Part shown: positions 33,340 through 42,465 of the stretch, piece by piece
How the letters are laid out: each line of letters begins with the position of its first letter
How positions within the stretch are numbered: the stretch's first letter is position 1
NCBI RefSeq assembly: GCF_002237595.1
Contig: NZ_CP022529.1
Location: 186,001-250,000, forward strand
Source: Labrenzia sp. VG12
GTDB lineage: Bacteria > Pseudomonadota > Alphaproteobacteria > Rhizobiales > Stappiaceae
Length of the DNA: 64,000 bases
Direction: 5' to 3'
Translations under genes and position numbers: made by a program
The notes under the pieces: model-generated
Databases searched by the model: none
The model's input: the letters and a program-made list of their open reading frames with translations, nothing else
Told to the model about the DNA's origin: nothing

Positions 33340-36289
33340 CGGCGGTGCGGGCATTCTCGCCGACCGGATCGCTGTTGTCCCGGTTGCCCCTGACCCGGAG
33401 CGTGCCCAGCTCTTCCTGAAGGATCTGCTGGATCACGAAAGTGCCGGTGCGGGGCTGAAGGCCCTGATGCAGTCCAAGCCCGACCTGGAAGGGTTTCTGT
33501 CGGGCATCATTGGCAACTCCCCCTATTTGCGTGACCTGATGCTGGCAGACCCGGAGCGGCTGCTTGACCTGTTGCAGGAAGCGCCGGAAACCCGGCTGAA
33601 GCGGCTTCTGGAAGACGCGCAAAGCGCCCGTGCCGAAGATGAAGCCGGCATCATGCGCAACCTGCGGCACCTGAAACACGATCTGGCGCTGACACTCGGC
33701 CTGGCAGACATCTGCGGCGCGATCGGCCTGAACCGGGTGACCAATGCGCTCGCCGGGTTTGCCGACGCAGCCCTGACGGCGGCCATCCGCTTCTGCCTCA
33801 CGGATCTGGCCCGCCGCAACAAGTTTGCCCCCAGGGATCCGGAGGCGCCGGAAGTCGACAGCGGTCTGATTGTGCTTGCCATGGGCAAACACGGCGCCAA
33901 TGAACTGAACTACTCATCGGACATCGACCTGATCGTGCTCTACGACCCGGCCAAGGCACCGATGGCCGGGTCGGCGGAAGCACCCGTTGAATTTGTGCGC
34001 CTGACACGGCGCCTGGTGAAGATCATGCAGGACCGGACCGAGGACGGCTACGTTTTCCGGACGGATCTCCGGCTCAGGCCTGATCCTGGGGCAACGCCGC
34101 TCGCCATGTCCGTGCCTGCTGCGCTTGTCTATTACGAATCCCTTGGACAGAACTGGGAACGGGCGGCCCTGATCAAGGCTCGGCCCTGTGCCGGTGATCT
34201 GCCCGCAGGCGAGGATTTTCTGCGTGAAATCGCCCCGTTCATCTGGCGCAAATATCTGGATTTCGCCGCCATTGCCGATGTCCAGTCGATCAAGCGCCAG
34301 ATCCATATGCACAAGGGCCATGGCACCATCGCGGTCGCCGGTCATAATGTGAAGCTGGGCCGCGGCGGCATTCGGGAAGTGGAGTTTTTTGTCCAGACCC
34401 AGCAGCTGATTGCGGGGGGACGCAATCCGGCGCTGCGGGGGCGGCGCACGCTCGAGATGCTGGAAGCCTTGTGTGAAGCCGACTGGATCCGGGCACGCAC
34501 GCGCGACGACATGGCGGCGGCCTACAAGTTCCTGCGGGATGTGGAGCACCGCATCCAGATGCTCAATGACGAGCAGACACAATTGTTGCCCAAGGATGAA
34601 GCCGGCCTGACCCGGATCGCCTCGCTGATGGGATTTGACAGCCTGGAGGCTTTTGAAGCCGCGTTTCTCGACCACCTGCGAAAGGTCCAGCATCATTATG
34701 CCGAACTCTTCGAGGACGAGCCGGGCCTCTCTTCAGAGCTCGGCAATCTCGTGTTCACGGGGGATGACCATGACCCCGGCACCCTGGAAACACTGGCGCG
34801 GCTCGGCTTCAAGCAGCCGGCCGAAGCGGCTGCTATCGTCAAGTCCTGGCATTTCGGGAGATATCCCTGTACGCGCTCGACCAAGGCCCGCGAACGGCTG
34901 ACGGAGATGCACCCGTCGCTGATCGGAGCCCTGGCGGCAACCGACAACGCGGATGCGGCCCTCAGGGCGTTTGACGGGTTCCTGTCGAAATTGCCGGCCG
35001 GGGTGCAGCTGTTTTCGCTGTTGCGATCCAATCCGCAGCTGCTCACCTTGCTCGCAACGACGATGGGCGCTGCGCCGCGCATGGCCGAGACAGTGTCGAA
35101 ACGAGTCCATGTGCTGGATGCGGTTCTCGATCCCGCCTTCTTCGGCGCAATGCCGAGCGTCCAGGAATTCCGGCATGGGATCGACAGAACCCTGTCCCAG
35201 TCCCGTTTCTATGAAGAAGCGCTCGATCGGGCCCGGATATTCACTCAGGAACAGCAGTTTCTCATCGGCTTGAGGCTCATATCCGACACCCTGTCGGCTG
35301 ATCGTGTCGGCTTTGCGCTGGCCCGGCTGGCAGAAGTTGTCGTGGATCGTCTGCTTTCGCAGGTGATTGCACATGTTGCCGAAAGCCACGGCCTGGTGCC
35401 GGGGGGCAATGTCGCGGTTCTGGCCATGGGCAAGCTCGGGGGCCGTGAAATGACGGCCGCGTCCGATCTGGATCTGATCCTGCTCTATGAGGCGCCCGAA
35501 GAGGTCAAACAGTCGGACGGGAAAAGGCCGCTTGCGATCACGCAATACTATACCCGATTGACACAGCGCCTGGTGACGGCCCTGTCTGCGCCGACGGCCG
35601 AGGGGCTGCTTTACGAGGTTGATTTCCGCCTGCGCCCCTCCGGCAACGCGGGGCCGCTCGCCACCAACCTGGACGGCTTCATCTCCTACCAGAAAAACGA
35701 GGCCTGGACCTGGGAACACATGGCGCTGACACGGGCGCGGGTGATTGCCTGCACCACACCGGAATTTGCCCAGAAGATCTACGACAGTATCTGCGGCACG
35801 CTGGTTCAGCAGCGCGACAGGGCCAAGCTTGCCGACGATGTCCGGTCCATGCGTGCGAAAATCGAGAAGGAAAAAGGCACCAGGGATATCTGGGACCTGA
35901 AGCAGATCCCCGGCGGCCTGGTGGACATAGAATTCATCGCCCAGTTCCTGCAGCTGGCGAACGCCCATGACAATCCGGCCATACTTGCCCAGGGGACGGA
36001 ACGGGCTCTGGAACAATCCCGGGACGCCGGCCTGCTGCCGCTCGATGATGCCGAACTGCTTCTGGAAGCGCTGCGGCTCTACCACCGCCTGACCCAGGTT
36101 CTGCGGTTGACGCTCTCCGGAAAATTCGTGCCGGCAGAAGCCCCTGGTGGCGTGCTCGATTTGCTGGTTCAGGCTTCCGGCAGCCCGACTTTTTCCCGGC
36201 TGGAGGTTGAGCTGGCGGAGTTGCAGGGCAAAGTGCGGCAGACATTTGTGCGATTGATTGGAGAAGTCGAGGTCGTGGAGACCTCGTAG
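33299..36289 (+). CDS. glnE: Bifunctional glutamine synthetase adenylyltransferase/adenylyl-removing enzyme
   Basis: A 996-residue GlnE, full family length. Two nucleotidyltransferase domains are visible: the N-terminal adenylyl-removing one with MGKHGANELNYSSDIDLIVLY (about residues 198-218) and the C-terminal adenylyl-transferase one with MGKLGGREMTAASDLDLILLY (about 710-730), each followed by a helical regulatory region. It adds or removes AMP on glutamine synthetase under control of PII, tuning nitrogen assimilation. The start (ATG 33299) has AGGAG 5-6 bases upstream and overlaps the kinase gene by 41 bp, so translation is probably coupled. The 282 bp after it hold only a small hairpin. 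Confidence 0.97.
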   Translation: MNKAASPETRNSDDGGAGILADRIAVVPVAPDPERAQLFLKDLLDHESAGAGLKALMQSKPDLEGFLSGIIGNSPYLRDLMLADPERLLDLLQEAPETRLKRLLEDAQSARAEDEAGIMRNLRHLKHDLALTLGLADICGAIGLNRVTNALAGFADAALTAAIRFCLTDLARRNKFAPRDPEAPEVDSGLIVLAMGKHGANELNYSSDIDLIVLYDPAKAPMAGSAEAPVEFVRLTRRLVKIMQDRTEDGYVFRTDLRLRPDPGATPLAMSVPAALVYYESLGQNWERAALIKARPCAGDLPAGEDFLREIAPFIWRKYLDFAAIADVQSIKRQIHMHKGHGTIAVAGHNVKLGRGGIREVEFFVQTQQLIAGGRNPALRGRRTLEMLEALCEADWIRARTRDDMAAAYKFLRDVEHRIQMLNDEQTQLLPKDEAGLTRIASLMGFDSLEAFEAAFLDHLRKVQHHYAELFEDEPGLSSELGNLVFTGDDHDPGTLETLARLGFKQPAEAAAIVKSWHFGRYPCTRSTKARERLTEMHPSLIGALAATDNADAALRAFDGFLSKLPAGVQLFSLLRSNPQLLTLLATTMGAAPRMAETVSKRVHVLDAVLDPAFFGAMPSVQEFRHGIDRTLSQSRFYEEALDRARIFTQEQQFLIGLRLISDTLSADRVGFALARLAEVVVDRLLSQVIAHVAESHGLVPGGNVAVLAMGKLGGREMTAASDLDLILLYEAPEEVKQSDGKRPLAITQYYTRLTQRLVTALSAPTAEGLLYEVDFRLRPSGNAGPLATNLDGFISYQKNEAWTWEHMALTRARVIACTTPEFAQKIYDSICGTLVQQRDRAKLADDVRSMRAKIEKEKGTRDIWDLKQIPGGLVDIEFIAQFLQLANAHDNPAILAQGTERALEQSRDAGLLPLDDAELLLEALRLYHRLTQVLRLTLSGKFVPAEAPGGVLDLLVQASGSPTFSRLEVELAELQGKVRQTFVRLIGEVEVVETS

Positions 36290-36490
36290 GGGCTGGACGC
36301 GCCTCTTTCACTGAAGTGGCACAGAAAACCACGAAAAACTGCAAGAAAAAGCGCGACAGTCAGGTAATTTGTTCTGGCAATGCGGTTTGGGGATGCACGT
36401 CGTGGCCGTTGTGCCCTTCAGGATCAGGTGACTGTGCCCGCCAGCGCTGCTGCAAATCTCTGAAAACCGGACAGTTTCCTGTCGCCTTGC

Positions 36491-36509
36491 ACCTCGTGTC
36501 GAACGAGGT
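36491..36509. terminator. Hairpin between glnE and the PleC-like gene
   Basis: ACCTCGT-GTCGA-ACGAGGT, a perfect 7-bp stem with 5-nt loop, in the 282-bp convergent gap. A short CTTTCCT follows on the plus strand, so it could weakly terminate the glnE transcript. Nothing else is apparent in this gap. Confidence 0.35.
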
Positions 36510-36571
36510 CTTTCCTGCCGGGCCAACCGGTTTGCAGGCGCTATCTCAAGCTGGAATTCTGTAGGTCGCCA

Positions 36572-38920
36572 TCACTTGGTATCCGACAGAGGCAGCGTGA
36601 AACTCACGGACGTGCCCTTCTTGACCTTCGATTCAATGGTCAGCTTGCCGCCATGCAACTCCACCAGGGAGCGGGCAATCGCAAGGCCCAGTCCGGAACC
36701 CTGATGGGTCTTGGTGAACTGGTTTTCGACCTGCACAAATGGCTGGGCAAGCCGCTCGATGTCTCGTTCCGAGATCCCGATGCCGGTATCGTTGACCTCA
36801 AAGCGCAGTTTGTCGCCGCGCGGGCTGGCCGTCAGGGTGACCGTGCCGTTGTCCGGTGTGAACTTGACGGCATTGGCAAGAAGATTGAGCAGGATCTGCT
36901 TCAGGGCGCGCTTGTCGGCCTGAACCATGAGAGTGTCGGCGACCTTCGCAATCACCGTAATGTTCTTTTCCGTGGCTGCCCCCGTCACGATCCGGCTGGC
37001 ATCGTCGGCTGCAGCCGCGGCGCTGACCGTCTCCGTTTCGATGGACATGCGTCCGGCTTCGATCTTGGACATGTCGAGAATGTCGTTGATCACGTTCAGG
37101 AGATAGGTGCCGGAAGAATAGATGTCCTTGCAGTAATCGGCATAGCGGTTGGTGCCGAGCGGCCCGAACATTTCCTGGGTCATGATGTCGGAAAAGCCGA
37201 TAATGGCGTTGAGCGGTGTTCTGAGCTCGTGGGAGATATTGGCCAGGAATTCGGATTTGGCCTGGTTGGCGGCTTCTGCGCGGGTTTTTTCTTCCTGGTA
37301 CTTGTCGGCCATTTCGACAAGCTGGCGGGCCTGGATTTCCAGGGTCTGGCGGGACTTCTGCAGGTCGGACACGGTGGCTTTCAGCCGCTTCTCCGACTCC
37401 ATCAGTTTTTCTTCGTGTTTTTTCAGTGCCGTGATGTCGGTGCCGACAGAGACGAAGCCGCCGTCCTTTGTACGCCGTTCTGAAATCTGCAGCCAGCGGC
37501 CGTCTTCCAGCTGCGCTTCATAGGATCCTTCCGGTGCACCGCCGCGCTGACGCACAGTGACGGGCTGCGGGGCGACTTCAGCGTTGGCGGCAGCGGCCAT
37601 CACGTCTTTGTAGGGGGTGCCGGACTTGATCACGGCATTCGGCAGACTGTGCAGAGACTGATAGTTGGAGTTGCAGATCACCAGCTCGTTGCGGGCATTC
37701 CAAAGTACGAAAGCCTCCGAGATGGTTTCGATCGCGTCCCGGAGCCGCAGGTCCGCCATGCGGCTTTGCTCTGCAAGCTCATGCTGCTCGGTGATGTCAA
37801 TGCAGATCCCGATCAGATGCGGTTCGGCGCGGCCGGTTTCCGACTGGATTTCACCGCGGGCGCGCAGCCAGATCCAGCTGCCGTCTGCGTGGCGCATGCG
37901 AAAGGTTTCGTCGACCAGGGTCTCGCCGCTTTCCAGAAGGTGTTCGGCCAGGCCGAGCAGGTCGATGTCATCCGGGTGGGTGATGTCCGAGACGTCTGCA
38001 AAGCTCAGGATATCGTCCTTGGGTTCCCGTCCTAGCAACTCATAAAGAGAGGACGACCAGAACATGCGGCCGCGGGAAAGGTCCCAGTCAAAGAGGCCGC
38101 AACGGCCGTGGGTGAGCGCCGTGTCGATGCGTCCACGCGTTGCCGCATACATGTCGTCGGCCGTCTCCGCGCGGCTGGCCTGGCTGAAGAAGCCATAGAT
38201 AACCGCAAGCAGCACAAGCGAGGTGCCGACAAAAAGGGTCACGTTGGCCGACAGGTCATCACGCCAGTCTGCATAGACGGCGCTTTCCGGCTGCAGCACG
38301 GCGATCATGCCGAGCTGGCCGTCCAGGTGGTGCACCGTGGCAAGCGATTGCTCGCTGTCGCCCCCGGTTGAAAAGACGACCGGCACCGAAAGCACTCCGG
38401 CCCGCGCTCCGAACACGGTCAGCGGCTGGGAAGGGGCGAGCAGATCGCTGATGGGGCGGCTTTCAAGCGAAGGCTGGATGGGTGCCGAGGCGACGATCGT
38501 ACCGGCGTTGTCCGTGACCAGGAAAATCCGGCCCTGGCTGGTCGCTCCGGCCGGCAGGCTGTCGGCGAGAATGCGTTTCAGTGTCGTTCGGTAGCCGGTC
38601 TCGGGCAGGGTTTCTTCCGAAGACATCAGTCCACCGGCAACAACGCTTGCCATCAGGCTAAGCGTTGTCTCGGCTGTACTCTGCGTCTCGGAATAGTCGC
38701 CAGCCAGCTCGCCGGCACGGAACAGGGCCAGGACGATGATGAAAACGATGGCAAGGCCTGGAATGAGGCGGCGCATGACGCCGTCGGAGCGATTGAGGCT
38801 GCTGCGGAACGAACTGGTCAGAGTGCGCAGGGTCAGGCCTGACGGGGCCGTGCCTGCCTCAAGTTCTGACTCCTTATCGCCGCGCCGCGTGGATGCGTCG
38901 CTAGCCAATGCTCGCGCCAT
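36572..38920 (-). CDS. pleC: PleC-like PAS sensor histidine kinase
   Basis: A 782-residue membrane kinase. Two membrane helices (about 50-70 and 228-246) bracket a periplasmic domain of about 155 residues; then two PAS/PAC modules (about 275-500, the first ending in LIGICIDITEQ), a coiled-coil, HisKA with NISHELRTPLNAIIGFSDIM (His about residue 560) and HATPase with NLLANAVKFTPD, NDTGIGI and GSGLGLAIA. The segment after the His box (FGPLGTNRYADYCKDIYSSG, then LLNVINDILDMSKIEAGRM) is the PleC/DivJ-type signature, and the position next to glnE fits rhizobial pleC. PleC acts on DivK/PleD to set polar development and CtrA activity. There is no receiver domain. Exact orthology is inferred. Confidence 0.75.
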   Translation of the reverse strand: MARALASDASTRRGDKESELEAGTAPSGLTLRTLTSSFRSSLNRSDGVMRRLIPGLAIVFIIVLALFRAGELAGDYSETQSTAETTLSLMASVVAGGLMSSEETLPETGYRTTLKRILADSLPAGATSQGRIFLVTDNAGTIVASAPIQPSLESRPISDLLAPSQPLTVFGARAGVLSVPVVFSTGGDSEQSLATVHHLDGQLGMIAVLQPESAVYADWRDDLSANVTLFVGTSLVLLAVIYGFFSQASRAETADDMYAATRGRIDTALTHGRCGLFDWDLSRGRMFWSSSLYELLGREPKDDILSFADVSDITHPDDIDLLGLAEHLLESGETLVDETFRMRHADGSWIWLRARGEIQSETGRAEPHLIGICIDITEQHELAEQSRMADLRLRDAIETISEAFVLWNARNELVICNSNYQSLHSLPNAVIKSGTPYKDVMAAAANAEVAPQPVTVRQRGGAPEGSYEAQLEDGRWLQISERRTKDGGFVSVGTDITALKKHEEKLMESEKRLKATVSDLQKSRQTLEIQARQLVEMADKYQEEKTRAEAANQAKSEFLANISHELRTPLNAIIGFSDIMTQEMFGPLGTNRYADYCKDIYSSGTYLLNVINDILDMSKIEAGRMSIETETVSAAAAADDASRIVTGAATEKNITVIAKVADTLMVQADKRALKQILLNLLANAVKFTPDNGTVTLTASPRGDKLRFEVNDTGIGISERDIERLAQPFVQVENQFTKTHQGSGLGLAIARSLVELHGGKLTIESKVKKGTSVSFTLPLSDTK

Positions 38921-39021
38921 AGGAAGTGTGCCTCAAAAACCGCCGCTTCGGAGCTCGCCCCGAATCACTTCCATTTGAATCAAATCGTTTGTTTTTGTCC
39001 AGACCTGGCCAAGAATAAAAT

Positions 39022-39060
39022 GGTTAACGCGGGCGCGGTTTTTCTGGTCTCGCGTTAACC
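39022..39060. promoter_or_regulatory. Long inverted repeat with CtrA-like TTAA half-sites
   Basis: GGTTAACGCG and CGCGTTAACC form a perfect 10-bp inverted repeat with a 19-bp spacer, 102 bp upstream of the PleC-like gene and 18 bp past the pepN stop. Each arm carries GTTAAC; the first reads ATGGTTAA, the reverse complement of the CtrA half-site TTAACCAT. On the minus strand the stem is followed by ATTTTATT, so it could instead be the pepN terminator. Confidence 0.45.
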
Positions 39061-39077
39061 TCTTTCAGTATTGCACA

Positions 39078-41720
39078 CTATTGCAGTGTTCTATCAACGA
39101 TATCGCGGCTGTCTCTCGACAGTTCTTCGCATGCGGAAACCCTCAGGAGAGCAGATTCAGCAAGGGCAGATCTCTGTGGGTCAAGTGCGCGCCACGAGCG
39201 GAAACTGGTCAAAAGCCGAGAGGCAACTTGGGGATTGCGCCTGTCGATGTCCAGAACTGATTCGGCAACCAGTTCGAAACCGGTGCCATCCGGTTTCGCA
39301 AACTGCGTCGGATTGCCGGTGGCAAAGGACTGCAGCAGGGATCGCACCCGGTTGGGATTGCCGGCATCGTAAAGGGGATGTGTCATGAGCTGCCGGACGC
39401 GGGCAACGGCATTCGATATCGGGGCGGTTGCCTGGGTCATGAACCACTTGTCCATGGCAAGGGAGTTGCCTTCAAAACGGGCCAGATAGTCCTCAAGGGC
39501 GGCATTCGTCCTGGGCATGTCGTCGTGAACAAGAAGCGTCAAGGCAGCCAGGCGGTCCGTCATGTTGTCGGCGTTGGAAAACCTTTGCCAGACGATGTCG
39601 GAAGCAGCCGTATCGTCTGCGACGGCGACATAATAGAGTGCCCGGTTGGCCAGTGCGCGCTTTCCGGCCGAAGCAGCGTCCGGGGAATAGGCCCCCGGAG
39701 GCGAGAGGTCAGTGGCAAGTCTGCGCAAGACCGGGTCATGTGCCGTCGCGATTTCCTTGCGCAGGAAGGTTCTTGCTGCGTGAATGGCGTCCGGGTTGAC
39801 GTTTTTGCCGATTTCCTGAGCGATGTCGGCCTCGCTTGGCAACGTGAGAGCCTGTGCCCGCAAGGCGTCGTCCACGGTGCTGTCGTTGAGGATCGCGCCG
39901 AAGACATCGATCAGGGTCTGCGTAGAGGTCAGCTGCTGGTTCTGGCTGTAGAGCCCTGTGGTCCGGACGAGATCCAGCATGGCCAGTGTCTGGACCGCCT
40001 GCCAGCGGTTGAAGAGGTCGGCATCCTTTGCGGCAAGGAATTCCAGTTCCTGCGGTTCCAGCTGCTGGTTGAGGCGAACCGGCGCGGAAAACCCGCGCAG
40101 CAGGGACAGGACAGGCGGCGAGGCGATGTTTTCGAAAGTCACGTCCTGGTGGCTCTTGTTGAGGATCAGGACGTCTCCGGACACTTCAGCGCCTTTTGCA
40201 GCGCTGATGTCCAGGTCGTTGCCATTCGGGCCGATCAGGCCGAAGCGCAGGGGGATCACGGCCGGTTTGCTGGACTTCTGGCCCGGGACCGGCGGTATTT
40301 CCTGATTGAGCGAGAGGGTGAAGGTCTTGCGGTCCGGATCATATTCGGTTTCAGCACTGACGACGGGCGTGCCGGCCTGTTCGTACCAGAGCGAGAACTG
40401 GGTGAGGTCGGTGCCGGTCGCCTCTTCGAAGCAGGCAAGAAACGCCTCGATGGTCGTGGCCTCGCCGTCATGCCGGTCAAAATAGAGGTCGAGCCCGGCC
40501 CGGAAGCCCTCCGGACCGAGAACGGTCTTCAGCATCCTGACGACCTCGGCGCCTTTCTCGTAAACCGTTGCCGTATAGAAGTTGTTGATTTCGTGGTAAA
40601 TTCTAGGGCGCACCGGATGGGCGAGCGGGCCCGCATCCTCCGGAAACTGATGCGATTTCAACAGCCGCACATCCGTGATCCGTTTCACCGCACGCGAGCG
40701 CATGTCTGATGAAAATTCCTGGTCGCGAAAGACGGTCAAACCTTCCTTCAGGCACAACTGGAACCAGTCGCGGCAGGTGATCCGGTTGCCCGTCCAGTTG
40801 TGAAAATATTCGTGGGCAATCACGGCTTCGATATTGGCGTAATCCTGATCGGTGGCAGTTTCCGGATCGGCCAGAACATACTTGTCGTTGAAGATGTTGA
40901 GGCCCTTGTTCTCCATCGCGCCCATGTTGAAGTCGGAAACGGCAACAATATTGAAAACGTCCAGGTCATATTCGAGGCCGAAGACGTCTTCGTCCCAGCG
41001 CATTGACCGCTTCAGGGAATCCATCGCCCAGGCGCAGCGGTCTTCCTTGCCCTTTTCGACATAGATATTCAGGGCAACGCTTTCGCCCGAGGCCGTCGTG
41101 AAACGGTCGGAAACCTCGGCGAGATCGCCGGCAACCAGCGCAAACAGGTAGGCGGGCTTGGGATGCGGGTCGTGCCAGACAGCAAAATGACGTCCGTGCT
41201 CAAGGTCTCCGGTCTCCGCTAGGTTGCCGTTTGCCAATAGCACCGGACAGTCCGCCTTCGGCGCTTCCAGTCGTGTTGTATAGACCGACAGGACATCCGG
41301 CCGGTCGAGGAAATAGGTGATCCTGCGGAAGCCTTCCGCTTCGCATTGTGTGCAATAGGTGCCCGAAGAGCGGTAGAGCCCCATCAGCTTGGTGTTGCTG
41401 TCCGGATCGAGTTCGGTTTCCAGCGTCAGTTCGAACGGGGTTTCCGGCGGCGTGTGCACCTCCAGTCGGTCAACGGTTGCTGCATAGGCGCCTTCGGCGA
41501 GTGCGTTCCCATCGAGCCGGATCGTTTTCAGTTTCAGATCGTCGCCGTCGAGGACAAGAGGCGTGCCGTTGGCCGTATCCGGTTCTTTGCGAACCGACAG
41601 GACAGCCGTCACCCTGGTCGCCTTCGGAGCCAGGTCAACGGTCAGGTGTACTTGTTCGATGCAATAGGCGGGTGGTTGATAATCTTCCAGCCGGATGGCC
41701 GGCGCCGTTTCGGAATGCAT
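39078..41720 (-). CDS. pepN: Aminopeptidase N (M1 family)
   Basis: An 880-residue zinc aminopeptidase, the usual PepN length. It has GAMENKGLNIFNDKY (substrate N-terminus recognition), zinc motif HEYFHNWTGNRITC with the third ligand Glu in LKEGLTVFRDQEF, and the catalytic Tyr region further on. N-terminal beta saddle (about 1-190), catalytic domain (about 190-440), then beta and long C-terminal helical domains. It is cytoplasmic and releases N-terminal residues from peptides. The start is at 41720, where AGGAG lies 6 bases upstream; the reading frame extends 48 codons further without such a site. It is divergent from the methyltransferase at 41940. Confidence 0.96.
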   Translation of the reverse strand: MHSETAPAIRLEDYQPPAYCIEQVHLTVDLAPKATRVTAVLSVRKEPDTANGTPLVLDGDDLKLKTIRLDGNALAEGAYAATVDRLEVHTPPETPFELTLETELDPDSNTKLMGLYRSSGTYCTQCEAEGFRRITYFLDRPDVLSVYTTRLEAPKADCPVLLANGNLAETGDLEHGRHFAVWHDPHPKPAYLFALVAGDLAEVSDRFTTASGESVALNIYVEKGKEDRCAWAMDSLKRSMRWDEDVFGLEYDLDVFNIVAVSDFNMGAMENKGLNIFNDKYVLADPETATDQDYANIEAVIAHEYFHNWTGNRITCRDWFQLCLKEGLTVFRDQEFSSDMRSRAVKRITDVRLLKSHQFPEDAGPLAHPVRPRIYHEINNFYTATVYEKGAEVVRMLKTVLGPEGFRAGLDLYFDRHDGEATTIEAFLACFEEATGTDLTQFSLWYEQAGTPVVSAETEYDPDRKTFTLSLNQEIPPVPGQKSSKPAVIPLRFGLIGPNGNDLDISAAKGAEVSGDVLILNKSHQDVTFENIASPPVLSLLRGFSAPVRLNQQLEPQELEFLAAKDADLFNRWQAVQTLAMLDLVRTTGLYSQNQQLTSTQTLIDVFGAILNDSTVDDALRAQALTLPSEADIAQEIGKNVNPDAIHAARTFLRKEIATAHDPVLRRLATDLSPPGAYSPDAASAGKRALANRALYYVAVADDTAASDIVWQRFSNADNMTDRLAALTLLVHDDMPRTNAALEDYLARFEGNSLAMDKWFMTQATAPISNAVARVRQLMTHPLYDAGNPNRVRSLLQSFATGNPTQFAKPDGTGFELVAESVLDIDRRNPQVASRLLTSFRSWRALDPQRSALAESALLRVSACEELSRDSRDIVDRTLQ

Positions 41721-41818
41721 CTTGGTCTCCTGATAAGTCGGTTTGCCCTCAAACCCGAAGCCTGGCGGGCAAGGCTTACGCGTTACCATGATCGCGGAAT
41801 GGGGCAAAGGGCTGTTGG

Positions 41819-41832
41819 ACTGTCGTGACAGT
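41819..41832. promoter_or_regulatory. Short inverted repeat between pepN and the methyltransferase gene
   Basis: ACTGTC-GT-GACAGT, perfect 6-bp arms, in the 219-bp divergent promoter region. Possible operator; no regulator gene is adjacent. Confidence 0.3.
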
Positions 41833-41939
41833 TCTGACCGCCCGTTGCAAATGACGCATGTCAATCGAGCATGGGGGTTTTGACCTTGGGCAGGGCATTG
41901 TCTATGTGAGGAGCGACATCAGTTACAGGGACCTTCTGA

Positions 41940-42437
41940 ATGAGCCGCTTGGACAGTTTTATCCGCCGCATGACGTCGCAGAAAATCCTGCTGGAACACC
42001 TGGTCGACAAGGTCAACGAAGTTGAAGGCCCCGTTCTTGAGCTCGGACTGGGCAACGGCCGGACCTATGACCATCTGCGCGAGATTTATCCGAACAAGGA
42101 AATTTTCGTTTTTGATTTTGCCATGAACTGCCACCCGAGCTGCGCTCCGGATGCAGAACACATGATCCTCGGGGATATCCGCGACACGCTGGCCTTCTGC
42201 GAACCGCGGGTGAAAGCCAAGGCCTCCTTTGCCCATATCGATATCGGTTCGGCCGATCCGACCAACGACCTGGCGATCGTCAACTGGCTGGCCCCGCTGA
42301 TCGATCAGCGCATGGCGGTCGGTGGATTTGTCCTGACGGCTCTGGAGCTGGACCTCGCCAATTTCGAGACTCTGGAAAAGCCGGAAGGCATTCACCCGGG
42401 CCGCTACCACGTCTACCGCAAGACAGGCGAAGCCTGA
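41940..42437 (+). CDS. Class I SAM-dependent methyltransferase-like protein
   Basis: A 165-residue protein with a minimal Rossmann-like methyltransferase fold: the SAM-binding strand EGPVLELGLGNGRTYDHL (about residues 28-45), an acidic second strand (IFVFDFAMN), MILGDIRDTL for the third and an AHIDIGSADP motif at the fourth. It is short for the family, and the substrate is unknown. It heads a plus-strand run with the CaiB-type CoA-transferase (28-bp gap) and NUDIX gene, so a shared operon is likely. Confidence 0.8.
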   Translation: MSRLDSFIRRMTSQKILLEHLVDKVNEVEGPVLELGLGNGRTYDHLREIYPNKEIFVFDFAMNCHPSCAPDAEHMILGDIRDTLAFCEPRVKAKASFAHIDIGSADPTNDLAIVNWLAPLIDQRMAVGGFVLTALELDLANFETLEKPEGIHPGRYHVYRKTGEA

Positions 42438-42465
42438 TTCTTCTGCTCACCAAGGGACGAATCTC

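Noticed and set aside
36308..36526. 72-codon minus-strand frame between glnE and the PleC-like gene
   Set aside because: No ribosome site, no domain and atypical composition; the gap is better read as non-coding with a hairpin.
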